A stretch of DNA of 35,161 nucleotides from a virus. The notes under the pieces are model-generated. The model was given only the letters and a program-made list of their open reading frames with translations. It did not search any database and was not told the DNA's origin. The stretch covers positions 1 through 35,161 of IMG/VR virus record IMGVR_UViG_3300036045_000512, one strand, 5' to 3'. Within the stretch, counting starts at the first letter, position 1, and every line of letters begins with the position of its first letter. The position numbers were made by a program, and so were the translations under genes. This document shows positions 24,216-30,935 of the stretch, one piece after another.

Positions 24216-24757
24216 AGAATCACTCGCTGAGGCAGCACCGGGAGCCGGATGAACCGCTTGATGATTGAGAAGGCTCGGCACTTCCGGTAGCATCCGTCGC
24301 CGTCGCGTCCCCCGTCCGGCCCTGTATTGCCCTCCACGGTCACGACTGATAGTCGTCCTCCGTAACTCTCAACGATCCCGATATGTGAAAAAATGAAGAC
24401 CGCCAGGTCCCCCGCTTGCGGCCGGTAGACCTGATCGCGGGGACTGAAAGTCAGCGCCCCTACATCCTCGCGCGCCGCCCATGGCAGGTAGTCCGCCACC
24501 GCCGAAAATCGCGGCGGCACTGGAAACGAGAGAGCGTCCATCCGCCGGTCCGCTTCCTGCACGCACCAACTCACGAATGCCGCGCACCACGGCTCGCGGT
24601 TTCTCATGCCGGCCTTATAGGTCGTCGCGTCCCAATACTTTTGCAGTTCGGGCGCCATGTTGCGCGACTTCTCGCGCACCCCTACTTGCGTCGCGGCCAC
24701 CTCAGCGATCACCGCTTGCGGTATGACGTGGCTTAGCATGCTTGGCCCCGATTTCAT
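24212..24757 (-). CDS. CHAP/NlpC-P60-type endolysin (181 aa)
   Basis: Peptidoglycan hydrolase for lysis. The active-site Cys lies in REPWCAAFVSWC (Cys58), the catalytic His in AGDLAVFIFSHIGIVE (His125), and a third polar position in TVEGNTG (Glu142 or Asn144). This is the order of CHAP domain amidase/endopeptidases. There is no signal peptide, so release to the periplasm would need a holin or other route. It lies in the lysis cassette with the alpha/beta hydrolase and the 102-aa protein upstream and the membrane coiled-coil protein downstream. Starts at an ATGA overlap with the 102-aa gene. Confidence 0.8.
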   Translation of the reverse strand: MKSGPSMLSHVIPQAVIAEVAATQVGVREKSRNMAPELQKYWDATTYKAGMRNREPWCAAFVSWCVQEADRRMDALSFPVPPRFSAVADYLPWAAREDVGALTFSPRDQVYRPQAGDLAVFIFSHIGIVESYGGRLSVVTVEGNTGPDGGRDGDGCYRKCRAFSIIKRFIRLPVLPQRVIL

Positions 24758-25062
24758 CTCGAAGCCTCCAGAATCGCGTAATACATCTGCGCCAACTCCC
24801 TCGCCGTCATGCTGATCTTGATGCCGTCCAACCGCTTCAGGTCGTCGCGTGTCAACGTCGGCGGATCAGCCAGGCGGAGCCTCCGGATTTTCTGATTCAC
24901 CCGCAGAGATTCCTTCGCCATCACTTCTATGACGAATTGCTCCAGAGATGCGATTTCGCTGCTCTCCAATATCCGGAACGCGATGGGATTTGCGGAGGCT
25001 GGATCAGCTCCCTCCGGATCATAAGTCCGTCGAGCTTCCTCATGCTCCACTCCGCTATTCAT
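24754..25062 (-). CDS. Hypothetical protein of the lysis cassette (102 aa)
   Basis: Unrecognised. Acidic N-terminus (NSGVEHEEARRTYDPEGADP), then helical sequence with FRILESSEIASLEQFVIEVM and ISMTARELAQMYYAILE. No membrane segment, so it is not an obvious holin. Joined to the hydrolase and the endolysin by ATGA overlaps at 25059-25062 and 24754-24757, which suggests the three are made in fixed proportion. Confidence 0.6.
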   Translation of the reverse strand: MNSGVEHEEARRTYDPEGADPASANPIAFRILESSEIASLEQFVIEVMAKESLRVNQKIRRLRLADPPTLTRDDLKRLDGIKISMTARELAQMYYAILEASR

Positions 25063-25715
25063 ATGGCTCTCCCAAAATCGTCTTCGATCCCCATGCAGTC
25101 CCGATAGATCAACTCGAACGTCTCATCGCGCTGCGCTCCTAGGTAATAGCCGGAATGTCCGACTTTGGCCGGAAACCACCGCGTGAATATCCTCCCCGTT
25201 TCGATCCGGTCTTCACCTAACGTCCAACCCGTGAATCCCGCATTGCCATACGGCCATATCAGAGGGCTCTTCACCGCGAGGTCCCCTGTGTTCGCGTAGC
25301 ACACGGCGCGCCTCAAGAATCCCGATTGCATCAGCGTCAGAATGCCGTTCTTGGAGACGTCCTGTTCGCACGCCCCTCCGATGCAGACCACAGCCTCGAT
25401 ATGCACGCCTTGCCGCGCCAAGTGGCGGGCCATCTTCAGGATGATGTCGGCTCCGTTGGAGTGCCCCACCAACGCGGGCCGCGCCCCCAGCCGCAGCAAG
25501 GGTTCGAGCCGGGCCGCTGCCTCCCTCGCGATCTGGTAATTCTTCACCCATACATTCCACGCCGGGAAAGGGCCTCCGAAATAGCGAGCCTTCTCCACCG
25601 CCACCCCATTGTGACGCCCATGAATGTACGCCTCAAAATGATCGTTCCACGCCGGCGATGTCTTCCGGGTCAAGATCCCGTGCGCCGCGAAAATCACCAG
25701 ATCGGAATCCTTCAC
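25059..25715 (-). CDS. Alpha/beta hydrolase with lipase box, lysis-associated (218 aa)
   Basis: Serine hydrolase. An HGILT motif at residues 12-16 could form the oxyanion side, the nucleophile elbow is GHSNG at 84-88 (Ser86), Asp145 in NTGDLAVKS and His187 in VGHSGYY complete a plausible triad. It lies next to the endolysin. Actinobacteriophage LysB is an esterase of the same fold that attacks the outer lipid layer, and a similar role on host envelope lipids is a possibility, not a demonstration. The frame is open to 25790; I use GTG 25715, which overlaps the stop of the 61-codon ORF (GTGA), in the same way as the terminase. The longer start would add 25 residues with a Gly/Arg-rich look. Confidence 0.7.
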   Translation of the reverse strand: MKDSDLVIFAAHGILTRKTSPAWNDHFEAYIHGRHNGVAVEKARYFGGPFPAWNVWVKNYQIAREAAARLEPLLRLGARPALVGHSNGADIILKMARHLARQGVHIEAVVCIGGACEQDVSKNGILTLMQSGFLRRAVCYANTGDLAVKSPLIWPYGNAGFTGWTLGEDRIETGRIFTRWFPAKVGHSGYYLGAQRDETFELIYRDCMGIEDDFGRAI

Positions 25716-25897
25716 AGCGCCGCCCACATTGCCAAAAACAGGAGCGCGACGATCCGGTTGCCCTCCCGCTCCGCGTCCGCAAGGCCACATCGATAAGACC
25801 TGCGGACGCGGCGCGGGCTTTCCGGTGTGTGCTCGGCTAGATTTGGTGTGCCAGCAGCGGATATATTGGTGGAGAGCTTCCTTTGCACGGGCAGCAC
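25712..25897 (-). CDS. Possible short hydrophobic-tailed protein upstream of hydrolase (61 aa)
   Basis: A 61-codon frame whose last 15 residues (NRIVALLFLAMWAAL) are hydrophobic. It ends at TGA 25714-25712, exactly overlapping the GTG of the hydrolase gene. The first half (LPVQRKLSTNISAAGTPNL) is low in recognisable features and the start may lie further in. If real it could be a tiny membrane protein, for example a holin-like peptide of the cassette, but the hydrophobic stretch is short. The alternative is that this DNA is the N-terminal extension of the hydrolase in another frame. Confidence 0.3.
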   Translation of the reverse strand: MLPVQRKLSTNISAAGTPNLAEHTPESPRRVRRSYRCGLADAEREGNRIVALLFLAMWAAL

Positions 25898-26012
25898 TCT
25901 GCCACCACCTCCCGCCGTATAGTTAGGCTCCTATTGCTCGAGTGGCTTCGGTGGGGGGATTTTTTCTGGCGCCTTGTCCGTCTCTGCTGGTTCCTCTAGG
26001 GCCTCCCGCGAT
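25898..26012. other. Intergenic gap between repressor operon and late operon
   Basis: About 115 bp (nearly 300 bp if the 61-codon ORF is not real). The late leftward promoter could lie here or upstream, since the repressor operon must be silent or separately controlled when late genes are on. I see a G6-T6 run on the plus strand at 25953-25966 (so A6-C6 on the minus strand) but no convincing stem-loop terminator and no clear -10/-35 pair. Confidence 0.4.
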
Positions 26013-26537
26013 TCATTGCAGCGCTGGATCGTCGGCCCTCACCACATAGATTTTTCCCGCCGCCGCCTCGGGAACCCATACCCGCGTGTTAAACTGATAT
26101 TCCAGGATTTGCACCCCCCGCCGCGTCGTCCCGTCGTCAAAGAGGTGCGCGTCATCATGGGTCACCACTTCCCCCATAGGCCGCCTCCTCTGGCTCGCCG
26201 TATCCGACGCTATGTACAGTTTGACTCCCGGCTTCAGCCGCCCAGAAGCGGACGCCCATTCAGAGCGCGGAGTAGACTTTGAAACGGGACCGAGAGCGGA
26301 CGAGGTGGGGAGGAATTGATACCCAAATTCTTGGTGGAAAAAAACAATAAGCGCCAGTATCGCGATTGCGCATAGAGGTCCCGTGAACATCAACTTTCGC
26401 TGTTCAGCGGTCGCCAGCGCTGCCGCCCCGTAAATTAAGGCTGTCAGTAGAGGCCCGAGCCAAATGAGGGCCAAGTAACTCAAAGCCAAAATAATCAGGC
26501 CGAGCAATCCACAGAGTATGGCTTTAGCTGTTCTCAT
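26013..26537 (-). CDS. Two-TM membrane protein, repressor-linked (174 aa)
   Basis: The N-terminus holds hydrophobic segments at residues 5-32 and 48-68 (KAILCGLLGLIILALSYLAL then GPLLTALIYGAAALA and LCAIAILALIVFF); the remaining 100 residues are soluble, with a beta-like stretch (GRLKPGVKLYIASDTASQRR and ILEYQFNTRVWVPEAAAGKI). Family not recognised. It starts 3 nt after the repressor stop on the same strand, so it is expected to be made in the lysogen along with the repressor. Membrane proteins in this position often act in superinfection exclusion or host surface modification; that role is inferred. Confidence 0.65.
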   Translation of the reverse strand: MRTAKAILCGLLGLIILALSYLALIWLGPLLTALIYGAAALATAEQRKLMFTGPLCAIAILALIVFFHQEFGYQFLPTSSALGPVSKSTPRSEWASASGRLKPGVKLYIASDTASQRRRPMGEVVTHDDAHLFDDGTTRRGVQILEYQFNTRVWVPEAAAGKIYVVRADDPALQ

Positions 26538-26540
26538 TTT

Positions 26541-27230
26541 CTATCTCCTCATTTTTCTCACAATACTATCGACTGGGTACATCCACCTGAGTTGGCGGCG
26601 GTGTATCGTGATCGTCCGGTAATCTGGATTGGACGATATTAACTCTAGCGTATCGAATGTGCCCCCCGGCGTGTTGAGACGCTTGCAGACCACTCCAAGC
26701 TCCTCAATTACCGCCACCACCAAATCCCCATTTCGAGCCGGAATGCTCGGAAGAAGAACGGCTATGTCCCCTTCTCGTATTTCTGGTTCCATTGAATTCC
26801 CCTGGATTCTTAAAGCGAAGGCTTTAGGGTCGCCGACGGTAGTCGGTACTGCCTCTTGCCAATCTTTTGGCAATTCGTCGAAATCGTGGGCCTCGCCAGC
26901 CATAGCCCACGATATGACTGGGATCTGCCGTAGGGGCACCGAGAAAAGGTTCTTGGCAGAGTTGGTAATCGGGCCACTAATCGCGGATTTTCTTACTGAG
27001 TAATTATCGTCAAGCGGGAGGCTCGGCCTTTCTGCCAATAGGTCACTGCGATAATGGGTCTCAAGCGAAGAAAACAGCGCTTCCAGAGTAGGGGAGGGTT
27101 CTTTTTTGCCCATTTCGAGCATGCTTATGTAATTGCCTCCAACGTGCATGATACGACCGAGATCCTGCTGGGTCAGCTTGTGGGTCTCTCTGAATTTCTT
27201 TACTCGGTACGAAAAATGACTTGCAGACAT
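26541..27230 (-). CDS. Phage repressor, XRE HTH plus S24/LexA peptidase (229 aa)
   Basis: Maintains lysogeny. Residues about 15-48 form an XRE helix-turn-helix (THKLTQQDLGRIMHVGGNYI then SMLEMGKKEPS). A linker leads to a C-terminal LexA/S24 peptidase with Ala111-Gly112 (SWAMAGEA) as the probable self-cleavage site, Ser146 in GNSMEP and Lys183 in VVCKRL. So RecA-assisted cleavage and SOS induction are expected. Start: the frame runs GTG ATT ATG, and I use the ATG at 27230. It is divergent from the Ner-like gene across a short operator region. It differs from Mu c, which has no S24 domain. Confidence 0.85.
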   Translation of the reverse strand: MSASHFSYRVKKFRETHKLTQQDLGRIMHVGGNYISMLEMGKKEPSPTLEALFSSLETHYRSDLLAERPSLPLDDNYSVRKSAISGPITNSAKNLFSVPLRQIPVISWAMAGEAHDFDELPKDWQEAVPTTVGDPKAFALRIQGNSMEPEIREGDIAVLLPSIPARNGDLVVAVIEELGVVCKRLNTPGGTFDTLELISSNPDYRTITIHRRQLRWMYPVDSIVRKMRR

Positions 27231-27290
27231 AATCACTCAGTGATAACCAATGCACATGTACACGACGGGTGATAACATGGTGATACATCA
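27231..27290. promoter_or_regulatory. Divergent control region with repressor operator candidates
   Basis: Lies between repressor and early genes. A perfect 13-bp palindrome ATCACTCAGTGAT spans 27232-27244, right before the repressor start. GTGATAAC occurs at 27240-27247 and again at 27269-27276, with a related GGTGATAC at 27279-27286, overlapping the start of the Ner-like gene. These shared half-sites are the likely binding sites of the repressor and of the Ner-like protein. A TTGCAG at 27221-27226 could be a -35 box for the rightward promoter; I cannot place the -10 with confidence. Confidence 0.6.
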
Positions 27291-27483
27291 GAGGCAAGGC
27301 GATTTCGCTCTGAAGGTGAAAGTGGCCCTACTACTTCGCAAGGCTGCCGGCAAATCTCCTTATTCGATTACCGGACTGGCTTCAGTCCTTGGGAGGTCGC
27401 GCACTTCCGTGAGTCTTGCCGTCAATCATCCCACGTTGTTCATCAGGCTGAAACGCGAAATACGCCAAGTTCTTGATTTATGA
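27277..27483 (+). CDS. Ner/Cro-like DNA-binding regulator (68 aa)
   Basis: First gene of the rightward operon. Helix-turn-helix pattern: SPYSITGLASVLGRSRTSVS followed by LAVNHPTLFIRLKREIRQVL, as in Ner-type proteins that turn down early transcription in Mu-like phages. The frame is open from 27250; I prefer the ATG at 27277 (VIHQRQGDFALK), because GGTGAT lies just upstream and can serve as Shine-Dalgarno. The operator repeats overlap this start, which would let the repressor also hinder translation initiation or polymerase entry. Ends in an ATGA overlap with the next gene. Confidence 0.65.
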   Translation: MVIHQRQGDFALKVKVALLLRKAAGKSPYSITGLASVLGRSRTSVSLAVNHPTLFIRLKREIRQVLDL

Positions 27484-27680
27484 CCCCCGTTGAAATTCTG
27501 GCCCGGGCCGCGCTGCGCTCCGCCGAAACTCTCGATGAGAGGGCTCGCCGCATGGTGTTCCAGGCAGTCGTCGCTGCTCTACCAGTCAATCACGAGATAG
27601 CTGAGCTTTGCCGATCTACTCTCATGTACCTCGAGCAAGCAGAGAACACTCAACTATTACTATGGTCCAAGCTCCGATGA
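27480..27680 (+). CDS. Hypothetical early protein (66 aa)
   Basis: Small helical protein without a recognised domain (TPVEILARAALRSAETLDER then MVFQAVVAALPV). Begins at an ATGA overlap with the Ner-like gene and ends overlapping the start of the next gene (27677-27680). Retained as a real gene because of coupling at both ends and regular codon use. Confidence 0.55.
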   Translation: MTPVEILARAALRSAETLDERARRMVFQAVVAALPVNHEIAELCRSTLMYLEQAENTQLLLWSKLR

Positions 27681-27925
27681 CGCAAGACGAACTCCCCCTT
27701 CGCAGCCTGCGGGCTCACGACGTATTTCCCGGGAGATCTTCCCTATACGTGTGGGAGGTCGCCAAGGCTTGGGAATGCTCTGAGCAGCACATTATCAATC
27801 TCATCGACCGGGGCGAACTGCACGCCACCAACATCGGCTCGGCCAAGGTGCGATCGAAGCGCAGCTACTTCCGCATCCCCGTGAGCGAGTACGACCGCTT
27901 TGTCGTGGCCCGTTCGAACGTCTGA
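27677..27925 (+). CDS. Excisionase/MerR-like HTH protein (82 aa)
   Basis: Small DNA-binding protein: YVWEVAKAWECSEQHIINLI followed by RGELHATNIGSAKVRSKRSY is the pattern of helix-turn-helix 17 / MerR-type excisionase-like proteins, including the winged residues after the recognition helix and the final PVSEYDRFV. Frame is open from 27608, but ATG 27677 overlaps the stop of the upstream gene (ATGA). Could regulate early or middle transcription; Mu-like phages have no need of an excisionase for transposition, so a regulatory role is more likely. Confidence 0.65.
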   Translation: MTQDELPLRSLRAHDVFPGRSSLYVWEVAKAWECSEQHIINLIDRGELHATNIGSAKVRSKRSYFRIPVSEYDRFVVARSNV

Positions 27926-27930
27926 GTTTT

Positions 27931-28602
27931 ATGTCGAAGAAATCCATAACCTTACCGGATGAGGAGCAAATGCGCCTCATGGGCGAACAGATGACCGCTC
28001 AGTTTCAAAAGGCGGTCGGAGGCATTCGGGACATCGTCATTTTTGGGGCGATGTTCGTCGCGACTCAACGAGTAGTGTCCACGTGTGGACACTACTCCGA
28101 GAGGGGTCCGCAAACAAAAGGGGAGGGCTTGAGGGGATGGCTCGCGAAATATGCGCCCGAAGTGAATCGGCCTACCGCCTACCGCTTTGCGCAAATCTCC
28201 AAAGGCATCATCGACACCTTCTCGCTCGGTCGCACGGATTTGGCGGCGCTCCTCCAGGCCGACGCCTCGGCGCTTTCTGCGCCCCAGAAGAAGAAGCGTG
28301 AGGCGATCGAGGCGGCCATCTCAGGCCGCTCTCAACGCCAACTCCTCCTCACTTACGGTGGCGTGCGCAATCCCGAACCGAAGGCGAGGGGCGGCGCGCG
28401 TCCGAACACCCATCCCAAGCGCTCCGGCGAGGAGCAACTGGCTCTCCTCCGCAAAGACTTCGAGTGGACGTGGGGAGAGATCCGCAAGCACTTCGCCAGC
28501 ATCGAGCAGATTTACACCCCAGTCATTCAATCGGTCGACGCTCACGCGTTGATTGGCGACTGCGAGTTTCTCATCAAGAAACTCCACCCTCTAGCCAAAT
28601 AG
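27931..28602 (+). CDS. Hypothetical early protein (223 aa)
   Basis: Features are an N-terminal helical part (PDEEQMRLMGEQMTAQFQKA), a short hydrophobic IVIFGAMFVAT, then GLRGWLAKYAPEVNRPTAYR, which resembles the 'W-L-x-n-x-P-e' segment of DUF3102-type phage proteins, and a basic Pro-rich linker (RGGARPNTHPKRSG). I make no functional call. It starts 5 nt after the HTH protein. A 26-bp palindrome lies inside it (28071-28096), so part of the gene may double as a binding site. A role in replication or gene control is possible from position only. Confidence 0.6.
   Translation: MSKKSITLPDEEQMRLMGEQMTAQFQKAVGGIRDIVIFGAMFVATQRVVSTCGHYSERGPQTKGEGLRGWLAKYAPEVNRPTAYRFAQISKGIIDTFSLGRTDLAALLQADASALSAPQKKKREAIEAAISGRSQRQLLLTYGGVRNPEPKARGGARPNTHPKRSGEEQLALLRKDFEWTWGEIRKHFASIEQIYTPVIQSVDAHALIGDCEFLIKKLHPLAK
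28071..28096. repeat. 26-bp perfect-arm palindrome in an early gene
   Basis: Arms of 12 bp, AGTAGTGTCCAC (28071-28082) and GTGGACACTACT (28085-28096), with a 2-bp centre, without mismatch. It sits inside the coding region, at the Val-Val-Ser-Thr-Cys-Gly-His-Tyr-Ser part of the 223-aa protein. Possible uses are a protein binding site, a hairpin in mRNA, or a replication/transposition site. Confidence 0.85.
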
Positions 28603-28609
28603 ATCCTCC

Positions 28610-28822
28610 ATGCTAATCGAGAAAGACATACCCGTTCCCCCCATGCCTGTCCGCTCTCTCTTGCCGGTTGTGCAAGTGGCGCTTCGGATGGATGTCGGCG
28701 ATTCGATCTTTTGCGGATCTCGGGCCGAAGCTCAGCGGCTCTATTGGGGCCTTACCAACCACGGCCGCAAGGCCTGCCGCCGCAAGCAGGGCGGGGGCTA
28801 CCGCATTTGGAGGGTTTCATGA
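28610..28822 (+). CDS. Hypothetical small early protein (70 aa)
   Basis: Unrecognised. The C-terminal half is basic (GLTNHGRKACRRKQGGGYRI), which suggests a nucleic acid partner, with a hydrophobic first half. Starts 7 nt after the upstream stop and ends in an ATGA overlap with the next gene at 28819. The residues RSLLPVVQVALRMDVGDSIF are reminiscent of short proteins found in early regions of transposable phages, but no family is claimed. Confidence 0.5.
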   Translation: MLIEKDIPVPPMPVRSLLPVVQVALRMDVGDSIFCGSRAEAQRLYWGLTNHGRKACRRKQGGGYRIWRVS

Positions 28823-29118
28823 GGGCTTCTTCTGAGAAAAAATTGAAGCTGGCTAATGCCGCCGCTAATGCCGCCATTTCGCACTTCCTCAAAGTGATCG
28901 CGGAAGATCCGGAAAAGTTCTTTCTCATGGGAGATGGGACGGAATCTTGGGCCAAACTCACGGACGCCGCCTCCGCGCTCTGGGGCATTCCGGTCGAAGA
29001 AATTCGGGGCGACTTCCGGCCCAGCCTTAGCCGGTGCGAAAAATATCGCGTGAAGAGGGAATCTGACGAGGCGCTTCTGCGGCACTGCCGCAGACGAGGA
29101 ATTACTGCACCACAATGA
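28819..29118 (+). CDS. Hypothetical early protein (99 aa)
   Basis: Unrecognised helical protein, beginning RASSEKKLKLANAAANAAIS and ending with Arg-rich LLRHCRRRGITAPQ. Starts at an ATGA overlap with the 70-aa gene; the frame runs upstream to 28711 but the internal ATG at 28819 is chosen for coupling. Stop overlaps the transposase start (ATGA at 29115-29118), so it is translated with the transposase. Confidence 0.6.
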   Translation: MRASSEKKLKLANAAANAAISHFLKVIAEDPEKFFLMGDGTESWAKLTDAASALWGIPVEEIRGDFRPSLSRCEKYRVKRESDEALLRHCRRRGITAPQ

Positions 29119-30935
29119 CCTCCGCCGACCGCGATGAGTTCGCCCAGCTGCCCGACGGCGTGCGGGCCGAGGTCCATAAGCTCCGCGCCGAATTTGATGC
29201 GATCGCGCCGCCTTATCGTCGGGCGTTTATTTCGGTCGCGGATCGGCTTGGATTGTCCGTCTCCTCAGTCCGCCGCAAGTTCTATGAATATAGAGCCGGA
29301 GGCTGGCGGGCGCTTATCAATGAAACCAAGGTGCCGGAGATGCAGCGCGAGCTGCCGCCGGAGTTCGTCGGGTTCTGGCAATCTTTAGTAATACAAAACC
29401 AACGCAAGTCCCGTCCGGCGTACCGCCATCTCCTCCGCATCTGGAGCCAACGCACTCAGCGGGTCCCGGGCTATGAAGATTTTGGAGGCTGGCCGAAAGT
29501 CCCCCGAGGATGGAGCCCTCGCAATCTCTATCGCTATGTTCCTTCGAAGTTCGCGCAGTCCGCCGCCCGTCAGGGCCGATGCGCAGCCGTCGCATTCCGC
29601 CCCACCGTCAACCTCACGCGCGTCGGGTGCCAGGTCGGCCAATTCTACCAGTTCGACGACATGTGGCATGACCTCCTCGTCGGCGTCCCCGGCCAGCGCC
29701 GCCCACAGCGCCCGCTCGCCTTTCACGCTCTCGATTATCTCTCCGGGTGCCTGATCGCCTGGGGCGCCAAGCCTCGGCTTGATGTCGGAGATAAAACGGA
29801 AATTCTGAAAGAGTCCGACTTCCTGTTTTTGCTCGCTCACGTGCTCGGCTCGATAGGCATCAATCCTCACGCCGGCACCTGGCTCACCGTCGAGCACGGC
29901 ATGGCCGCGATCCGCGAGGATCTTGAGCGCGAACTCCACGATTTTTCTGGCGGCCTCATCCATGTCGAACGGTCGGGCATTGCCAAGCACTCTGCGCACG
30001 CCGGCGAGTTCGCCCCGTCCCCACGTGGCAACCCCCGAATGAAGGCGGCTCTCGAATCCCTCCACAACCTGGTCCATAACGATTTTGCGTCGCTGCCAGG
30101 CCAGACGGGTAAAGACCGCCAGCATTCGCCCGAGGGGCTACCAGGCCGCGAGAAATATCATATGGCCCTGGCGGACGCTTCCCTGCTCTTGCCGGCTGAG
30201 CGCGCCTCGCAAATCTTATGGCCGTTCCTGACATGGGAGCAATTCCTGCGGATCGCTAGCCATCTCTATGATCGGATCAATGCCCGCACCGACCACAGTA
30301 TAGAAGGCTGGGAAAAGGCTGGATTCGTTTTCACCGAGATGAGGCTAGGCGAAGTGCGCTGCCGCAAGCTCTCCCCGCTCGATGTATGGCTCCACGGACG
30401 CCGCGCTCTCCAGCCGGTTTCGGCGTCCATCGTCGCGCTGATCCTCGCTCGCTGCACCGGCGCCGAGCGAACCCTGCGCAATCATGAATGGGTGATCGAG
30501 GATGCCCCCCATCTCGGAACTGGCCTGCATCGCTTCCTTCCCGTCCTCCGCCAGGTCGATGGCACTGAGGTGCTTCTCTCTGACGGAGCGACATTCCGAA
30601 CCGTCGTGTCGCCCTATGACCAGCGCCTCTGGCTCTATGATGCTCGCGGGGCGTTCAAAGGCACCTGCGATCGCAAGGCTGTACCTTGCCGCGCTGATGA
30701 GGACGGCCGTCGCCGGGCCATGGGCCAAGCGTCCAAGATCGAGGCCGCGCTCCTACGCCCATTAGCCCGGCTCTCCCGCGAACAGGCCGCCGAGAAGGAA
30801 GCCATGCACCGCCATAACGCCTCTCTTCTCGCCGCCGAGCCTGGTGACCGCCGTCTCCAGCGCAAGGCCGCCGAGAGCGCCCTGGCCTCCATGGTCGACC
30901 AATTTTCAGGTGTAGAGCCCAACTATGATTTATGA
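29115..30935 (+). CDS. Mu-like DDE-type transposase (606 aa)
   Basis: Catalyses phage transposition and integration. N-terminal HTH (residues about 36-68, FISVADRLGLSVSSVRRKFY). The catalytic core follows: first acid at Asp181/182 in QFDDMWHD, second acidic position at Glu260 in LTVEHGMAAIRED, third at Glu314 in MKAALESLHNLVHND. Spacing from 182 to 260 to 314 (78 and 54) is close to MuA (67 and 56). The second position is Glu in place of the Asp usual in MuA, or the true Asp lies nearby; I cannot tell without an alignment. A C-terminal basic helical region (residues about 540-590) may contact the ATPase. The next gene encodes the MuB-like ATPase and overlaps by ATGA. Confidence 0.85.
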   Translation: MTSADRDEFAQLPDGVRAEVHKLRAEFDAIAPPYRRAFISVADRLGLSVSSVRRKFYEYRAGGWRALINETKVPEMQRELPPEFVGFWQSLVIQNQRKSRPAYRHLLRIWSQRTQRVPGYEDFGGWPKVPRGWSPRNLYRYVPSKFAQSAARQGRCAAVAFRPTVNLTRVGCQVGQFYQFDDMWHDLLVGVPGQRRPQRPLAFHALDYLSGCLIAWGAKPRLDVGDKTEILKESDFLFLLAHVLGSIGINPHAGTWLTVEHGMAAIREDLERELHDFSGGLIHVERSGIAKHSAHAGEFAPSPRGNPRMKAALESLHNLVHNDFASLPGQTGKDRQHSPEGLPGREKYHMALADASLLLPAERASQILWPFLTWEQFLRIASHLYDRINARTDHSIEGWEKAGFVFTEMRLGEVRCRKLSPLDVWLHGRRALQPVSASIVALILARCTGAERTLRNHEWVIEDAPHLGTGLHRFLPVLRQVDGTEVLLSDGATFRTVVSPYDQRLWLYDARGAFKGTCDRKAVPCRADEDGRRRAMGQASKIEAALLRPLARLSREQAAEKEAMHRHNASLLAAEPGDRRLQRKAAESALASMVDQFSGVEPNYDL

